Assembly (NCBI RefSeq): GCF_024170165.1
Contig: NZ_JALJXP010000009.1
Coordinates: forward strand, 62,001 to 126,000
DNA from: Pseudomonas nitroreducens
Lineage (GTDB): Bacteria > Pseudomonadota > Gammaproteobacteria > Pseudomonadales > Pseudomonadaceae
DNA: 64,000 nucleotides
Reading direction: 5' to 3'
Shown: piece after piece, positions 24,085-33,022 of the stretch
Numbering within the stretch: position 1 is the first letter of the stretch
Layout: each line of letters starts with the position of its first letter
Made by a program: the position numbers and the translations under genes
The notes under the pieces: generated by a model
Seen by the model: only the letters and a program-made list of their open reading frames with translations
What the model was told of the DNA's origin: nothing
Databases searched by the model: none

Positions 24085-25014
24085 ATGACCCGTGTAGCAA
24101 TCATCCAGGCCGCCTCCGTGCCCTACGAACCCATGGCCAGCGTCGAGAAGGCCGCCGGCATCCTGCGCCGGGTGGCGGAGCAGGGCGCGAAACTGGCGGT
24201 GTTCCCCGAGGCCTACATCGGCGGCTACCCCAAGGGTGCGGCCTTCGGCAGCGTGGTGGGCAACCGCAGCGCCGCCGGCCGCGAGCTGTACCAGCGCTAC
24301 GTCGAAGGCGCCGTGGCGCTGGACGGCCCGGAGCTGGCGGCGCTGGCCGAGAGCGTCGAGCAGACCGGCGTGACCACGGTGGTCGGCATCATCGAGCGCC
24401 ACGGTCGCACCCTCTACTGCACCGCCGTGACCCTGGTGCCGGGCCGCGGCATCGCCGGCTATCACCGCAAGCTGATGCCCACCGGGCAGGAGCGGCTGAT
24501 CTGGGGCTTCGGCGACGGCTCGACCATCGAGCCGGTGCAGACCGACTTCGGTGTGCTGGGCAGCGTGATCTGCTGGGAGAACTACATGCCGGCGCTGCGC
24601 CAGGCCATGTATGCGCAAGGGGTGCAGCTGTACTGCGCACCGACGGCGGATGATCGTCCGTCCTGGGCCGCGTCGATGCAGCACATCGCGCTGGAAGGCC
24701 GGGTGTTCGTGCTCTCGGCCTGCCAGGCGATCCGCCTCGGCGAGTATCCGCAGCAGCACCGCGAGGCCTTCGGGCTGGCCCACCAGGAAGACGACTACGT
24801 CATGCGCGGCGGCAGCATGATCGTCAGCCCGCTGGGCGAGGTGCTGGCCGGGCCGGTGTTCGATTGCGAGACCGAGCTGTATGCCGACCTCGACCTGGGC
24901 CTGCTGGAGCAGGGCAACCTCGACTTCGATGTGGTCGGCCACTACGCACGGCCGGACGTCTTCGAACTCAAGGTGAATACCGCGCCGCTGCGCCCGGTGA
25001 CTTTCGAGGGATGA
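24085..25014 (+). CDS. Nitrilase
   Basis: 309 residues, carbon-nitrogen hydrolase fold. The catalytic triad is visible: Glu42 (FPEAYIGGYPKG), Lys129 (YHRKLMPTGQERLIWG) and Cys163 (VICWENYMP). The YIGGYP and CWENYMP patterns are those of true nitrilases (aliphatic/arylacetonitrilases), which turn nitriles to carboxylic acids and ammonia. ACAGGAG precedes the ATG. With the upstream MHS transporter and divergent LysR it makes a self-contained nitrile-use module. A strong hairpin follows. Confidence 0.9.
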   Translation: MTRVAIIQAASVPYEPMASVEKAAGILRRVAEQGAKLAVFPEAYIGGYPKGAAFGSVVGNRSAAGRELYQRYVEGAVALDGPELAALAESVEQTGVTTVVGIIERHGRTLYCTAVTLVPGRGIAGYHRKLMPTGQERLIWGFGDGSTIEPVQTDFGVLGSVICWENYMPALRQAMYAQGVQLYCAPTADDRPSWAASMQHIALEGRVFVLSACQAIRLGEYPQQHREAFGLAHQEDDYVMRGGSMIVSPLGEVLAGPVFDCETELYADLDLGLLEQGNLDFDVVGHYARPDVFELKVNTAPLRPVTFEG

Positions 25015-25022
25015 CGGCAAGC

Positions 25023-25052
25023 GCCCGGCGCCCATTGGCGCCGGGCTTCTTC
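25023..25052. terminator. Bidirectional terminator between nitrilase and aldo/keto reductase
   Basis: GCCCGGCGCC-CATT-GGCGCCGGGC, a perfect 10-bp stem with tetraloop, followed by TTCTTCT on the plus strand, sits exactly between the two converging stop codons. Confidence 0.8.
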
Positions 25053-26057
<1,005 letters not shown>

Positions 26058-26160
26058 TCAGTCCTGAAGCGGGACGGGCAGGAATGCCCGGCGAAACGTC
26101 TGGAATGAACTTTACTCAAGGACTTTCGCCGTGATTAGACGGGCAAAAGCGCATTCGCCT

Positions 26161-26209
26161 ATGAGCCTGGCTCATGGATTATGGGGGATCATTCATGAGG
26201 CTGTCTCAT
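26161..26209. promoter_or_regulatory. Tandem dyads ATGAG-N5-CTCAT in the divergent promoter region
   Basis: Two copies at 26161-26175 (centre CCTGG) and 26195-26209 (centre GCTGT), 34 bp apart start to start. The pair resembles the recognition and activation sites of a LysR protein. It lies 86 bp before the plus-strand operon and 125 bp before the minus-strand AKR gene. The LysR gene at 28754-29647 is the nearest candidate binder. Confidence 0.65.
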
Positions 26210-26294
26210 AGGTCCAAGCGCGTTTCTGCGCTTAATCGCCGGCGTGGCAGGGCCTAGCATGGTTCACCAGTTCACTAGCGAAGCGGAGAACACC

Positions 26295-26624
26295 ATGAGC
26301 AAATCAGCTTCCACCGCCCACAAGGCTTTCGGCGACATTGCCCCGGCGCTGGCCGACTACACCGACCAGGTGCTGTTCGGCGATGTCTGGGAGCGCCCCG
26401 GCCTCTCGCCGCGTGACCGCAGCCTGGTCACCGTCTCCAGCCTGGTGGCGCGCTACCAGGCCAACGAACTGCACTTCCACCTGGGCAAGGCGCTGGACAA
26501 CGGCCTGACCCGCGAGGAACTGATCGAGGCCATCACCCACCTGGCCTTCTATTCCGGCTGGCCCACGGCCTCCACCGCGCTGGGCGTCGCCCGCCGCGTG
26601 TTCGCCGAGCGCGATGCCGCCTGA
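26295..26624 (+). CDS. Carboxymuconolactone decarboxylase (CMD)-like protein
   Basis: 109 residues with the CMD helical core: SPRDRSLVTVSSLVARYQ, NELHFHLGKALDNGLTREEL and ITHLAFYSGWPTASTALGV. The AhpD-type CxxC is absent, so it is closer to the decarboxylase branch than to peroxidase. The start at 26295 has GCGGAG; an upstream in-frame ATG lacks one. It leads an operon with an AKR (10-bp gap) and an alcohol dehydrogenase. Confidence 0.85.
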   Translation: MSKSASTAHKAFGDIAPALADYTDQVLFGDVWERPGLSPRDRSLVTVSSLVARYQANELHFHLGKALDNGLTREELIEAITHLAFYSGWPTASTALGVARRVFAERDAA

Positions 26625-26634
26625 GGAGCATTCC

Positions 26635-27642
26635 ATGGAATACCGTTACCTGGGCCGTAGCGCCCTGAAAGTCTCGCCCCTGTGCCTGGGCGCGATGATG
26701 TTCGGCGGCGAGACCGACGAGCCGACCTCGCGCCGCATCATCGACAAGGCCTTCGAGCAGGGCGTCAATTTCCTCGACACCGCGGATGTCTATCACAAGG
26801 GGCGTTCCGAAGAGATCGTCGGCCGCGCGGTGGCCGCCCGGCGCGATGACTGGGTGATCGCCAGCAAGTTCGGCAATGCCCTGGGCGATGGCCCGAATCA
26901 CCGTGGCCAGTCGCGCAAGTGGATCTACCAGGCGGTGGAAGACAGCCTGCGCCGGCTGGGCACCGACTACCTGGACATCCTCTACTTCCACCGCACCGAC
27001 GTCGACGCGCCGCTGGAGGAGGGCCTGCGCGCGGTGGGCGAGCTGATCCGCCAGGGCAAGGTGCGTTACTACGGCCTGTCCAATTTCCGTGGCTGGCGGA
27101 TCGCCGAGGTGGTGCGCCTGGCCGATCAGCTGGGCATGGACCGGCCCGTCTGCAGCGAGCCGCTGTACAACCTGGTGGACCGCACCGCCGAGGTCGAGCA
27201 GCTGCCGGTCGCCGGCCACTACGGCATCGGCGTGGTGCCCTACAGTCCGCTGGCCCGTGGCGTGCTCACCGGCAAGTACCGGCCCGGCGCCGAGCCGCCG
27301 GCGGACTCCCGCGTCGGCCGTGGCGACAAGCGCATCCAGCAGACCGAGTGGCGCCCCGAGTCGCTGCAGATCGCCCAGCGCATCGCTGAGCATGCTATCG
27401 CCCGTGGCACCACGCCGGCCGCTTTCGCCCTGGCCTGGGTGCTGCACAACCCCCTGGTCAGTTCGCTGATCGCCGGCCCGCGCACCGAGGAGCACTGGGA
27501 CGGCTACCTGCCGGCACTGGATCTCCAGTTGACCGCCGAGGACGAAACCTTCGTGGACAGCCTGGTGCCGCCCGGCCATGCCTCCACCCCCGGCTACAGC
27601 GATCCCGCCTATCCGGTCGAAGGCCGCCCGGCCCGCCGTTGA
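26635..27642 (+). CDS. Aldo/keto reductase (second copy, AKR)
   Basis: 335 residues. The tetrad is seen as Asp/Tyr in FLDTADVYHKGRSEEI, Lys in VIASKFGNAL and His in LYFHRTDVDAPL; the C-terminal half has SPLARGVLTGKY and LIAGPRTEEHWDGYL. Uses NADPH. GAGGAG overlaps the stop of the CMD-like gene, showing tight operon structure. Not closely similar to the divergent AKR at 25053, so not a recent duplicate. Confidence 0.9.
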   Translation: MEYRYLGRSALKVSPLCLGAMMFGGETDEPTSRRIIDKAFEQGVNFLDTADVYHKGRSEEIVGRAVAARRDDWVIASKFGNALGDGPNHRGQSRKWIYQAVEDSLRRLGTDYLDILYFHRTDVDAPLEEGLRAVGELIRQGKVRYYGLSNFRGWRIAEVVRLADQLGMDRPVCSEPLYNLVDRTAEVEQLPVAGHYGIGVVPYSPLARGVLTGKYRPGAEPPADSRVGRGDKRIQQTEWRPESLQIAQRIAEHAIARGTTPAAFALAWVLHNPLVSSLIAGPRTEEHWDGYLPALDLQLTAEDETFVDSLVPPGHASTPGYSDPAYPVEGRPARR

Positions 27643-27676
27643 AATCCATCCATTCGAAGCGTCAGGAGCAATGCCG

Positions 27677-28720
27677 ATGAAGACCCTTGGATACGCCGCG
27701 CAGAACCCGCAGGACCCGCTCGGACCCTTCACCTTCGAGCGCCGTTCGCTGCGCGACAACGACGTGGCGATGGACGTGCTCTACTGCGGCGTCTGCCACT
27801 CCGACCTGCACCAGGCCCGCAATGACTGGGGCTTCAGCCGTTACCCGATGGTGCCGGGCCACGAGATCGTCGGTCGGGTTACCGCCGTCGGGCCGAAGGT
27901 GACGCGCTACCAGGTTGGCGACGCCGTGGCAGTGGGCTGCATGGTGGACTCCTGCCAGGAGTGCGACCAGTGCCGCAAGGGCGAAGAGCAACTGTGCCGC
28001 AAGGGCAACACCCAGACCTACAACGACCGCGACCGGGTGACCCGCGAAGCGACCCAGGGCGGCTATTCCAGGCAGCTGGTGGTGCGGGAGGAATTCGTCC
28101 TGCGCGTGCCTGACGGCCTGGACCTGAGCAAGGCGGCACCGCTGCTCTGCGCCGGCATCACCACCTATTCGCCGCTGCGCACCTGGAACGTCGGGCCGGG
28201 CAGCCGTGTGGGCGTGGTCGGCCTCGGCGGGCTGGGGCACATGGCGGTGAAGCTGGCGGTCGGCCTGGGCGCCACCGTTACCGTCCTCAGCCGCACGCCG
28301 GACAAGCGCAGCGATGCCCTGGAACTGGGCGCCGACGCGCTGCTGGTGTCCGCCGATGCCGAGGCGATGAAGGCTGCGGCCAACAGCTTCGACCTGATCA
28401 TCGACACCGTGCCGGTGAAGCATGACCTCAAGCCCTACATGCCGTTGCTCGATGTGGACGGCACCCTGGTGCTGGTGGGGCAGGTCGGGCCCATCGACGA
28501 GATCAGCAGCATCCCGCTGCTGCTCGGCCGTCGACGCATTGCCGGCTCGCCCATCGGTGGCATCGCCGAAACCCAGGAGATGCTCGATTTCTGCGGCAAG
28601 AAGAACATCCTGCCGGAGTGCGAGATGATCCGCATGGACGAGATCAACCATGCCTATGAGCGGATGGAACGCTCGGATGTGCGCTACCGCTTCGTCATCG
28701 ACCTGGCCACGCTGAGCTGA
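27677..28720 (+). CDS. Zn-dependent NAD(P) alcohol dehydrogenase (YahK/CAD-like)
   Basis: 347 residues of the medium-chain dehydrogenase superfamily. Catalytic zinc: Cys in CGVCHSDLH, His-Glu in PGHEIVGRV; structural zinc cysteines in SCQECDQCRKGEEQLC; nucleotide loop VGVVGLGGLGHMAVKLA. Family members reduce aldehydes with NADPH. The start at 27677 keeps CAGGAG at eight bases; the ATG at 27671 is too close. Third gene of the CMD-AKR-ADH operon, 34 bp after the AKR. A hairpin terminator follows. Confidence 0.9.
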   Translation: MKTLGYAAQNPQDPLGPFTFERRSLRDNDVAMDVLYCGVCHSDLHQARNDWGFSRYPMVPGHEIVGRVTAVGPKVTRYQVGDAVAVGCMVDSCQECDQCRKGEEQLCRKGNTQTYNDRDRVTREATQGGYSRQLVVREEFVLRVPDGLDLSKAAPLLCAGITTYSPLRTWNVGPGSRVGVVGLGGLGHMAVKLAVGLGATVTVLSRTPDKRSDALELGADALLVSADAEAMKAAANSFDLIIDTVPVKHDLKPYMPLLDVDGTLVLVGQVGPIDEISSIPLLLGRRRIAGSPIGGIAETQEMLDFCGKKNILPECEMIRMDEINHAYERMERSDVRYRFVIDLATLS

Positions 28721-28728
28721 GGCAACAG

Positions 28729-28754
28729 GCCGGGCGCGCCCTGCGCCCGGCTTT
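28729..28754. terminator. Terminator between convergent genes
   Basis: GCCGGGCGC-GCCCT-GCGCCCGGC followed by TTT, a 9-bp stem in the 33-bp gap between the alcohol dehydrogenase and LysR genes. Confidence 0.75.
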
Positions 28755-29647
28755 CACTCGCGGTGGCGCAACGCGTCCACCAGCACCGTGAAGGCGCGGG
28801 ATTTCTGCCGCCGGCTGGGGTAGTAGAGGTGGTAGCCGGGGAAGGTCGGGCACCAGTCTTCCAGCACCTTCTGCAGGCGTCCGGCGGCGACGTGCTCGGT
28901 GACCATGTCTTCGGGCAGATAGGCCAGGCCGAAACCATCCAGCGCGGCGCGCAGGATATGCGGGCTGCTGTTGAAGGTCAGCTGGCCTTCCACCCGTGCC
29001 TTCACTTCATGCCCGTCCTTGGCGAACTCCCAGGCCATCAGCCCGCCGTAGGTGGGCAGGCGCAGGTTCAGGCAGTCGTGGCTGGCCAGTGCCGGCACGT
29101 CCAGTGCGCGGCTTTTGCGGGCGAGGTAAGCGGGGCTGGCCACTACCGCCATGCGCAGGTCCGGGGCGATGCGCACGGCGATCATGTCCTTGGCCACCTG
29201 GTCGCCCAGGCGTACGCCGGCATCGAAGCGTTCGGCGGCGATGTCGGTGAGGCCGTAGTCGATGCTCACCTCGACCTTGATGTCCGGATAATCCGGCAGC
29301 ACTTTCGCCAGCTTCGGCCAGAGCACGGTGCTGGCCGCGTGCTCGGCAGCGGTGATGCGCAGGGTGCCGACCGGCTTGTCGCGCAAGTCACTCAGGGCCG
29401 CCAGCTCCGCCTCGATCTCCTCGAAGCGCGGGGCCAGGGTCTGCATCAGGCGTTCGCCGGCTTCGGTGGGCGAAACACTGCGGGTGGTGCGGCTGAGCAG
29501 ACGCAGCCCCAGGCGTGTCTCCAGCGCACGGATGGTGTGGCTCAGCGCCGACTGGGAGACACCCAGTTGCGCCGCCGCCTTGGTGAAACTGCCTTCGCGC
29601 GCCACGGTGACGAAGGCGATCAGATCGTTGAAGTTTTCCCTAGGCAT
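28754..29647 (-). CDS. LysR-family regulator (DmlR/CrgA-like)
   Basis: 297 residues. HTH: LIAFVTVAREGSFTKAAAQL, VSQSALSHTIRALETRLGL; linker LLSRTTRSVSPTEAGERL; effector domain ending HLYYPSRRQKSRAFTVLVDA as in the DmlR group. It converges on the CMD-AKR-ADH operon and lies upstream of a quinone-reductase-like gene in the same direction. The tandem ATGAG-N5-CTCAT dyads at 26161 may be its sites; this is inference. Confidence 0.87.
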   Translation of the reverse strand: MPRENFNDLIAFVTVAREGSFTKAAAQLGVSQSALSHTIRALETRLGLRLLSRTTRSVSPTEAGERLMQTLAPRFEEIEAELAALSDLRDKPVGTLRITAAEHAASTVLWPKLAKVLPDYPDIKVEVSIDYGLTDIAAERFDAGVRLGDQVAKDMIAVRIAPDLRMAVVASPAYLARKSRALDVPALASHDCLNLRLPTYGGLMAWEFAKDGHEVKARVEGQLTFNSSPHILRAALDGFGLAYLPEDMVTEHVAAGRLQKVLEDWCPTFPGYHLYYPSRRQKSRAFTVLVDALRHRE

Positions 29648-29704
29648 CTCGGCTCCGCTGCGTCCAGCGCGGCGGGAGCCGCGCCGGGGCAGTGTATCCG
29701 ATGG

Positions 29705-30706
29705 CTAGAGGGTGACCACGACCTTGCCGAACTGTTGGTTGGATTCCAGGTAGCGGTAGGCCTCGGCTATCTCGTCGAAGGCGAAGCTGCGGGCGATCAC
29801 CGGGCGCAGGGAGCCGTCCGCCAGGCCGGCGAAGATGAACGCCTTGGCGTCCTGCAGGCGGGCCGCATCGTCCAGTACTTCATAGACACGGTAGCCGCGC
29901 AGGATCAGTGATCGACTCAGTACCTCGAACAGCGGGAAGGGCGTGGGCTCGGGGCTCAGGCCGCCGTACTCGATGAGGATGCCGCCCTCGGCCATGGCGG
30001 CGGTCAGCGCTTCGAAGATCGGCCCGCCCACCGGGTCGAACACCACCCGTGCGCCGACTTCGCCAGTGATCTCGAGCAGGCGGGTGCGCAGGTTTTCGTC
30101 CTCGCTGGCGATCACCTCGGCAGCCCCCGCTTGCAGCAGGGCCTCGCGCTTGGCCGAGGTGCGGGTCACGGCGATGGGCACCGCGCCCACGCGCCGCGCG
30201 ATCTGGATCGCGGCGAGGCCGACGCTGCTGGATGCGGCGGTGATGACGACGAAGTCGCCCTCGCGCAGCCCGGCCACCTGAACCAGCGCACCATAGGCAG
30301 TGAGAAATTGCATCCAGGTGGCAGCGGCTTCGCTCCAGGCTTGCCCCGGTGGGTTCTTCACCAGGCGAGTTTGCGGGACCACCAGACGCTCGGCGTGGGT
30401 CGGGTCGGCCTTCATCGAGCTTGGCGGCAGGATGCTCACCGCATCCCCCGGAGCGAAGTCGCGCACCGCGCTGCCCACCGCTTCGACCACGCCCGTGGCT
30501 TCCAGCCCGAGGCCGGAGGGGAACTGCGCGCGCTCGATGTAGCGGTCAGTGCGCAGCAGCGATTCGGCGCGATTCAGGCCCAGGGACCTGACCCGGATGC
30601 TCACTTCATCCGCGCCGGGTTGGCGAACGTCCACGGGCTCGATGCGCAGGACTTCCGGGCCGCCGAACTGGTGGAAACGAACGGCGCGGGTCTTGGTGCT
30701 TTCCAT
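29705..30706 (-). CDS. Zinc-less medium-chain dehydrogenase / quinone oxidoreductase-like
   Basis: 333 residues. GroES-like N-terminal domain with no zinc-binding Cys (SLGLNRAESLLRTDRY), then the Rossmann region VVITAASSSVGLAAIQIA with the AxxGxVG-like NADPH loop, and the C-terminal ESNQQFGKVVVTL typical of QOR family members. Acts as NADPH:quinone or enone reductase in the cytoplasm. GGGAG precedes the ATG. Divergent from a LysR gene (105 bp), which probably regulates it. Confidence 0.87.
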   Translation of the reverse strand: MESTKTRAVRFHQFGGPEVLRIEPVDVRQPGADEVSIRVRSLGLNRAESLLRTDRYIERAQFPSGLGLEATGVVEAVGSAVRDFAPGDAVSILPPSSMKADPTHAERLVVPQTRLVKNPPGQAWSEAAATWMQFLTAYGALVQVAGLREGDFVVITAASSSVGLAAIQIARRVGAVPIAVTRTSAKREALLQAGAAEVIASEDENLRTRLLEITGEVGARVVFDPVGGPIFEALTAAMAEGGILIEYGGLSPEPTPFPLFEVLSRSLILRGYRVYEVLDDAARLQDAKAFIFAGLADGSLRPVIARSFAFDEIAEAYRYLESNQQFGKVVVTL

Positions 30707-30811
30707 GTGATGCTCCCATACGAAATTGATTTGACGTAAAGCGACTATCAGTCATGGGATTCAGCCAATAAATGGCGTATAGAAGCAGTGGGTCGAAATC
30801 AGGAGTTTCGA

Positions 30812-31726
30812 ATGGATCGTCTGACCAGCATGGAAGTCTTTGTCCGCGCGGTGGATCTCGGGTCCTTCGCGGCGGCGGCGGATGCCCTGGAAATGTCCGC
30901 ACCGATGGTGGGCAAGCATGTGCGCTTTCTCGAAGAGCGCCTCGGCGCCCAGTTGCTGATGCGCAGCACGCGCCGGCAGAGCCTGACCGAGGCCGGGCGG
31001 ATCTACTACGAGCGCTGTCGTGCGCTGCTGGCCGATGCGGAGGCGGCGGACATCCTTGCCGCCGGCGAGGTGGCCGAGCCGCGAGGCCGGCTGCGGGTGG
31101 CGATGCCGGTGCATTTTGGTCGGCGCTGCGTGGCGCCGGTCCTGCTGGAACTGGCGCAGCGCTATCCGCAACTCGAACTGGACCTGCGCTTCAGCGACCG
31201 CCTGACGGACCTGGCGGATGAGCAGATCGACCTGGCGATCCGCACCGGCGAGCCGCAGCCCAGGGACGGCATCATCGCGCGGCGCATCGGCCGGCAGCGC
31301 ATGGTGGTCTGTGCTGCGCCAGCTTACCTGGAGGAGCACGGGCGGCCGGACAGCATCGAGGCGCTGGCCGCGCACCGGGTGCTGGTCTATCACCGCTCCG
31401 GGCGGATCAATCCCTGGTTGTTCCCCGGTGAGGGGCAGCAACCGACAGCGTTCGCGCCAAGCTCCCGGCTGCGATTCGACGACCTCGCTGCCATTGCCGA
31501 TGCGGCGGTACGCGGCATGGGGCTGGCGTGGTTGCCTTACTGGCTGGTGCGCGAAGTCATCAGGGACGGTGCACTGGAGGAGTTGTTGCCGGGGCAGCCG
31601 GGCTTCCTCTATGACGTGCATGCGACCTGGCTGCAGACCGCCCAGTTGCCGCGCAAGGTGCGCCTGGCGATCGACGCCCTGGTCGAGGTGATACCCGGCC
31701 TGGTGATGCCGGGCGTGCAGGAGTAG
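30812..31726 (+). CDS. LysR-family regulator (CrgA-like)
   Basis: 304 residues. HTH: LTSMEVFVRAVDLGSFAAAA, MSAPMVGKHVRFLEERLGA; effector domain PRGRLRVAMPVHFGRRCVAP. The ATG at 30812 follows AGGAG by seven bases. Divergent from the quinone-reductase-like gene, its probable target. Confidence 0.87.
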   Translation: MDRLTSMEVFVRAVDLGSFAAAADALEMSAPMVGKHVRFLEERLGAQLLMRSTRRQSLTEAGRIYYERCRALLADAEAADILAAGEVAEPRGRLRVAMPVHFGRRCVAPVLLELAQRYPQLELDLRFSDRLTDLADEQIDLAIRTGEPQPRDGIIARRIGRQRMVVCAAPAYLEEHGRPDSIEALAAHRVLVYHRSGRINPWLFPGEGQQPTAFAPSSRLRFDDLAAIADAAVRGMGLAWLPYWLVREVIRDGALEELLPGQPGFLYDVHATWLQTAQLPRKVRLAIDALVEVIPGLVMPGVQE

Positions 31727-31745
31727 GGCGGCGCTACTGGCCGCC
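31725..31745. terminator. Hairpin between convergent genes
   Basis: GGGCGGC-GCTACTG-GCCGCCC fills the 26-bp gap between the LysR gene and the beta-propeller gene; no clear U-tract. Confidence 0.45.
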
Positions 31746-31752
31746 CCTGAGG

Positions 31753-32625
31753 TCAGTTGGCGGGGGTGAGCTGCAGCACGCGGTTGCGGCCGCCTTCGGC
31801 GAGCAGGTAGCCGCCCTTGCCGTCGGGCACGATGGATTGCGGCGCCTTGAGGAACGACAGGACAGTGCGCGGTTCGCCCTTGCCGTCCCACAGCAGCAGG
31901 CGGGCGCGGTGGGTGGAGTCTTCGCTGATCCACAGGCCGCGCGAATCGCACATCAGGAAGGTGGGCTGGTTCAGGCCGGAGAGCAGGATCGGGTCCTTGC
32001 CGTCGTCGCTGAACTGGTGCACGACGCCTTTCTTCTTCTCGGTGTAAAGCAGCTTGCCGTCGGTGCAACGGGTGATCGATTCGGTTTCCTGCAGCTTGTC
32101 GCGCAGTACGGTCAGCTCGCCATCGCTCCAGCGATAGCGCAGCAGACGGCCGTCTTCGCGGCGGTCCTCGATGGCATAGAGGTTTTCGCCGTCATCCCAC
32201 AGGCCCTGCACGGACTGGCCCATGAACAGGTCGGTGACCTTGCCGTCCTTGAGCAGTTGTACCGGCTTGCCGTCGGATTCCTGGCTGAACACCCAGCCGC
32301 CCTGGGCGGCGATCATGCCGTCGGGCTTGGAGAGGCTGTCGACCATGACCTTGCGCTGGCCGTCGGTGGCGATGCGCAGGATGTTGCCCTTGTCTTTTTT
32401 CAGCTCCTGGCTGACCAGCAGGCTGCCATCGGGCAGCGGCACCAGCGATGCAGCTTTCTGCACGTTCTTGTGCAGCACCTCGACGGACCAGCCATCGGCG
32501 GCCTGGACGGGATAGAAGCCTTGCCAGGCGAAGAAGCCAAGGGCGGCCACGACGATGACGCCAGTGCCGGTCAGGGCAAGGCGAGTCAGCGAGCGGCGGG
32601 ACGAACGCACGGAAGTCTGGGGCAT
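31753..32625 (-). CDS. Membrane-anchored beta-propeller protein (SMP-30/NHL-like)
   Basis: 290 residues. An N-terminal anchor (LTRLALTGTGVIVVAALGFF) is followed by repeated blades such as KAASLVPLPDGSLLVSQEL, GRLLRYRWSDGELTVL and SIVPDGKGGYLLAEGGRNRV. The family includes gluconolactonase-like hydrolases; no metal ligands can be assigned with certainty, so it may be a binding protein. It is likely periplasmic. The start is uncertain: a Met 23 codons upstream is also in frame. Confidence 0.65.
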   Translation of the reverse strand: MPQTSVRSSRRSLTRLALTGTGVIVVAALGFFAWQGFYPVQAADGWSVEVLHKNVQKAASLVPLPDGSLLVSQELKKDKGNILRIATDGQRKVMVDSLSKPDGMIAAQGGWVFSQESDGKPVQLLKDGKVTDLFMGQSVQGLWDDGENLYAIEDRREDGRLLRYRWSDGELTVLRDKLQETESITRCTDGKLLYTEKKKGVVHQFSDDGKDPILLSGLNQPTFLMCDSRGLWISEDSTHRARLLLWDGKGEPRTVLSFLKAPQSIVPDGKGGYLLAEGGRNRVLQLTPAN

Positions 32626-32753
32626 GTATCGGCTGCCAAAACTGAAGGTGGGCAACGCTGGGACGAACCTTTTGGATTTATGCCTTCCTGGCATCCAGCA
32701 TGCGGCCGGGCATGGTAACCAGACAGTTCATCCGCGGGCTAGGGCGAATCCGC

Positions 32754-32767
32754 GTGACGGACATCAC
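32754..32767. promoter_or_regulatory. Possible CRP/Vfr-like dyad
   Basis: GTGA-CGGACA-TCAC matches the GTGA-N6-TCAC core of CRP/Vfr sites; outer bases fit only partly. It stands about 170 bp before the candidate small RNA promoter and 129 bp upstream of the beta-propeller gene start. Confidence 0.3.
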
Positions 32768-32949
32768 GCACGGCCACGCGGAAAAACCGGGCAAGTCGTC
32801 GTTTGGCCGGCGCGATTGGCACGAATGTGCAGCGAATTGGCGGGTATTAGCCGAGGAATTTGCGGTGTTTTGTCGCGTATGTGCCGATTTGCCCTTAATG
32901 CGGGAGAACTGGGAAGACGCGCTGATGGCCAATGGCCTACAATCCTTGC

Positions 32950-33015
32950 GTCCTTTGCTGAGGACAATCCAGACGGCTGTTGCGGACAGGAAGTCCGCAA
33001 CAGCCGTTTTCTTTT
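32950..33015 (+). ncRNA. Candidate small RNA, about 65 nt
   Basis: TACAAT at 32938-32943 could be a -10 box. The segment then has a small hairpin GTCCT-TTGCTG-AGGAC (32950-32965) and a 14-bp perfect stem CGGCTGTTGCGGAC/GTCCGCAACAGCCG (32974-33006) with an AGGAA loop, followed by TTTTCTTTT. The T-run is only on the plus strand, where no protein gene ends. The -35 is weak. The AGGA loop resembles an RsmA/CsrA contact, which is speculative. Confidence 0.45.
32974..33015 (+). terminator. Strong orphan rho-independent terminator on the plus strand
   Basis: 14-bp perfect stem, 5-nt loop, then TTTTCTTTT. The nearest plus-strand gene ends 1.2 kb upstream behind a minus-strand gene, so it ends an unannotated transcript or doubles as a 3' hairpin for the minus-strand EAL gene. 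Confidence 0.75.
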
Positions 33016-33022
33016 CCGCGTT

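Larger units (their letters stand above)
32626..33022. other. Intergenic region, about 400 bp, with a candidate small RNA
   Basis: No protein gene of convincing length or codon use. It holds a GTGA-N6-TCAC dyad at 32754-32767 resembling a Vfr/CRP site, an AT-rich stretch around 32830-32880 and, at its right end, a -10-like TACAAT followed by a short transcript-sized segment with a strong plus-strand terminator (see 32950-33015). Confidence 0.5.

Noticed and set aside
32817..32832. Sigma-54-like TGGCACG followed by TGCA
   Set aside because: Only nine bases separate the GG and GC dinucleotides; sigma-54 promoters need ten.
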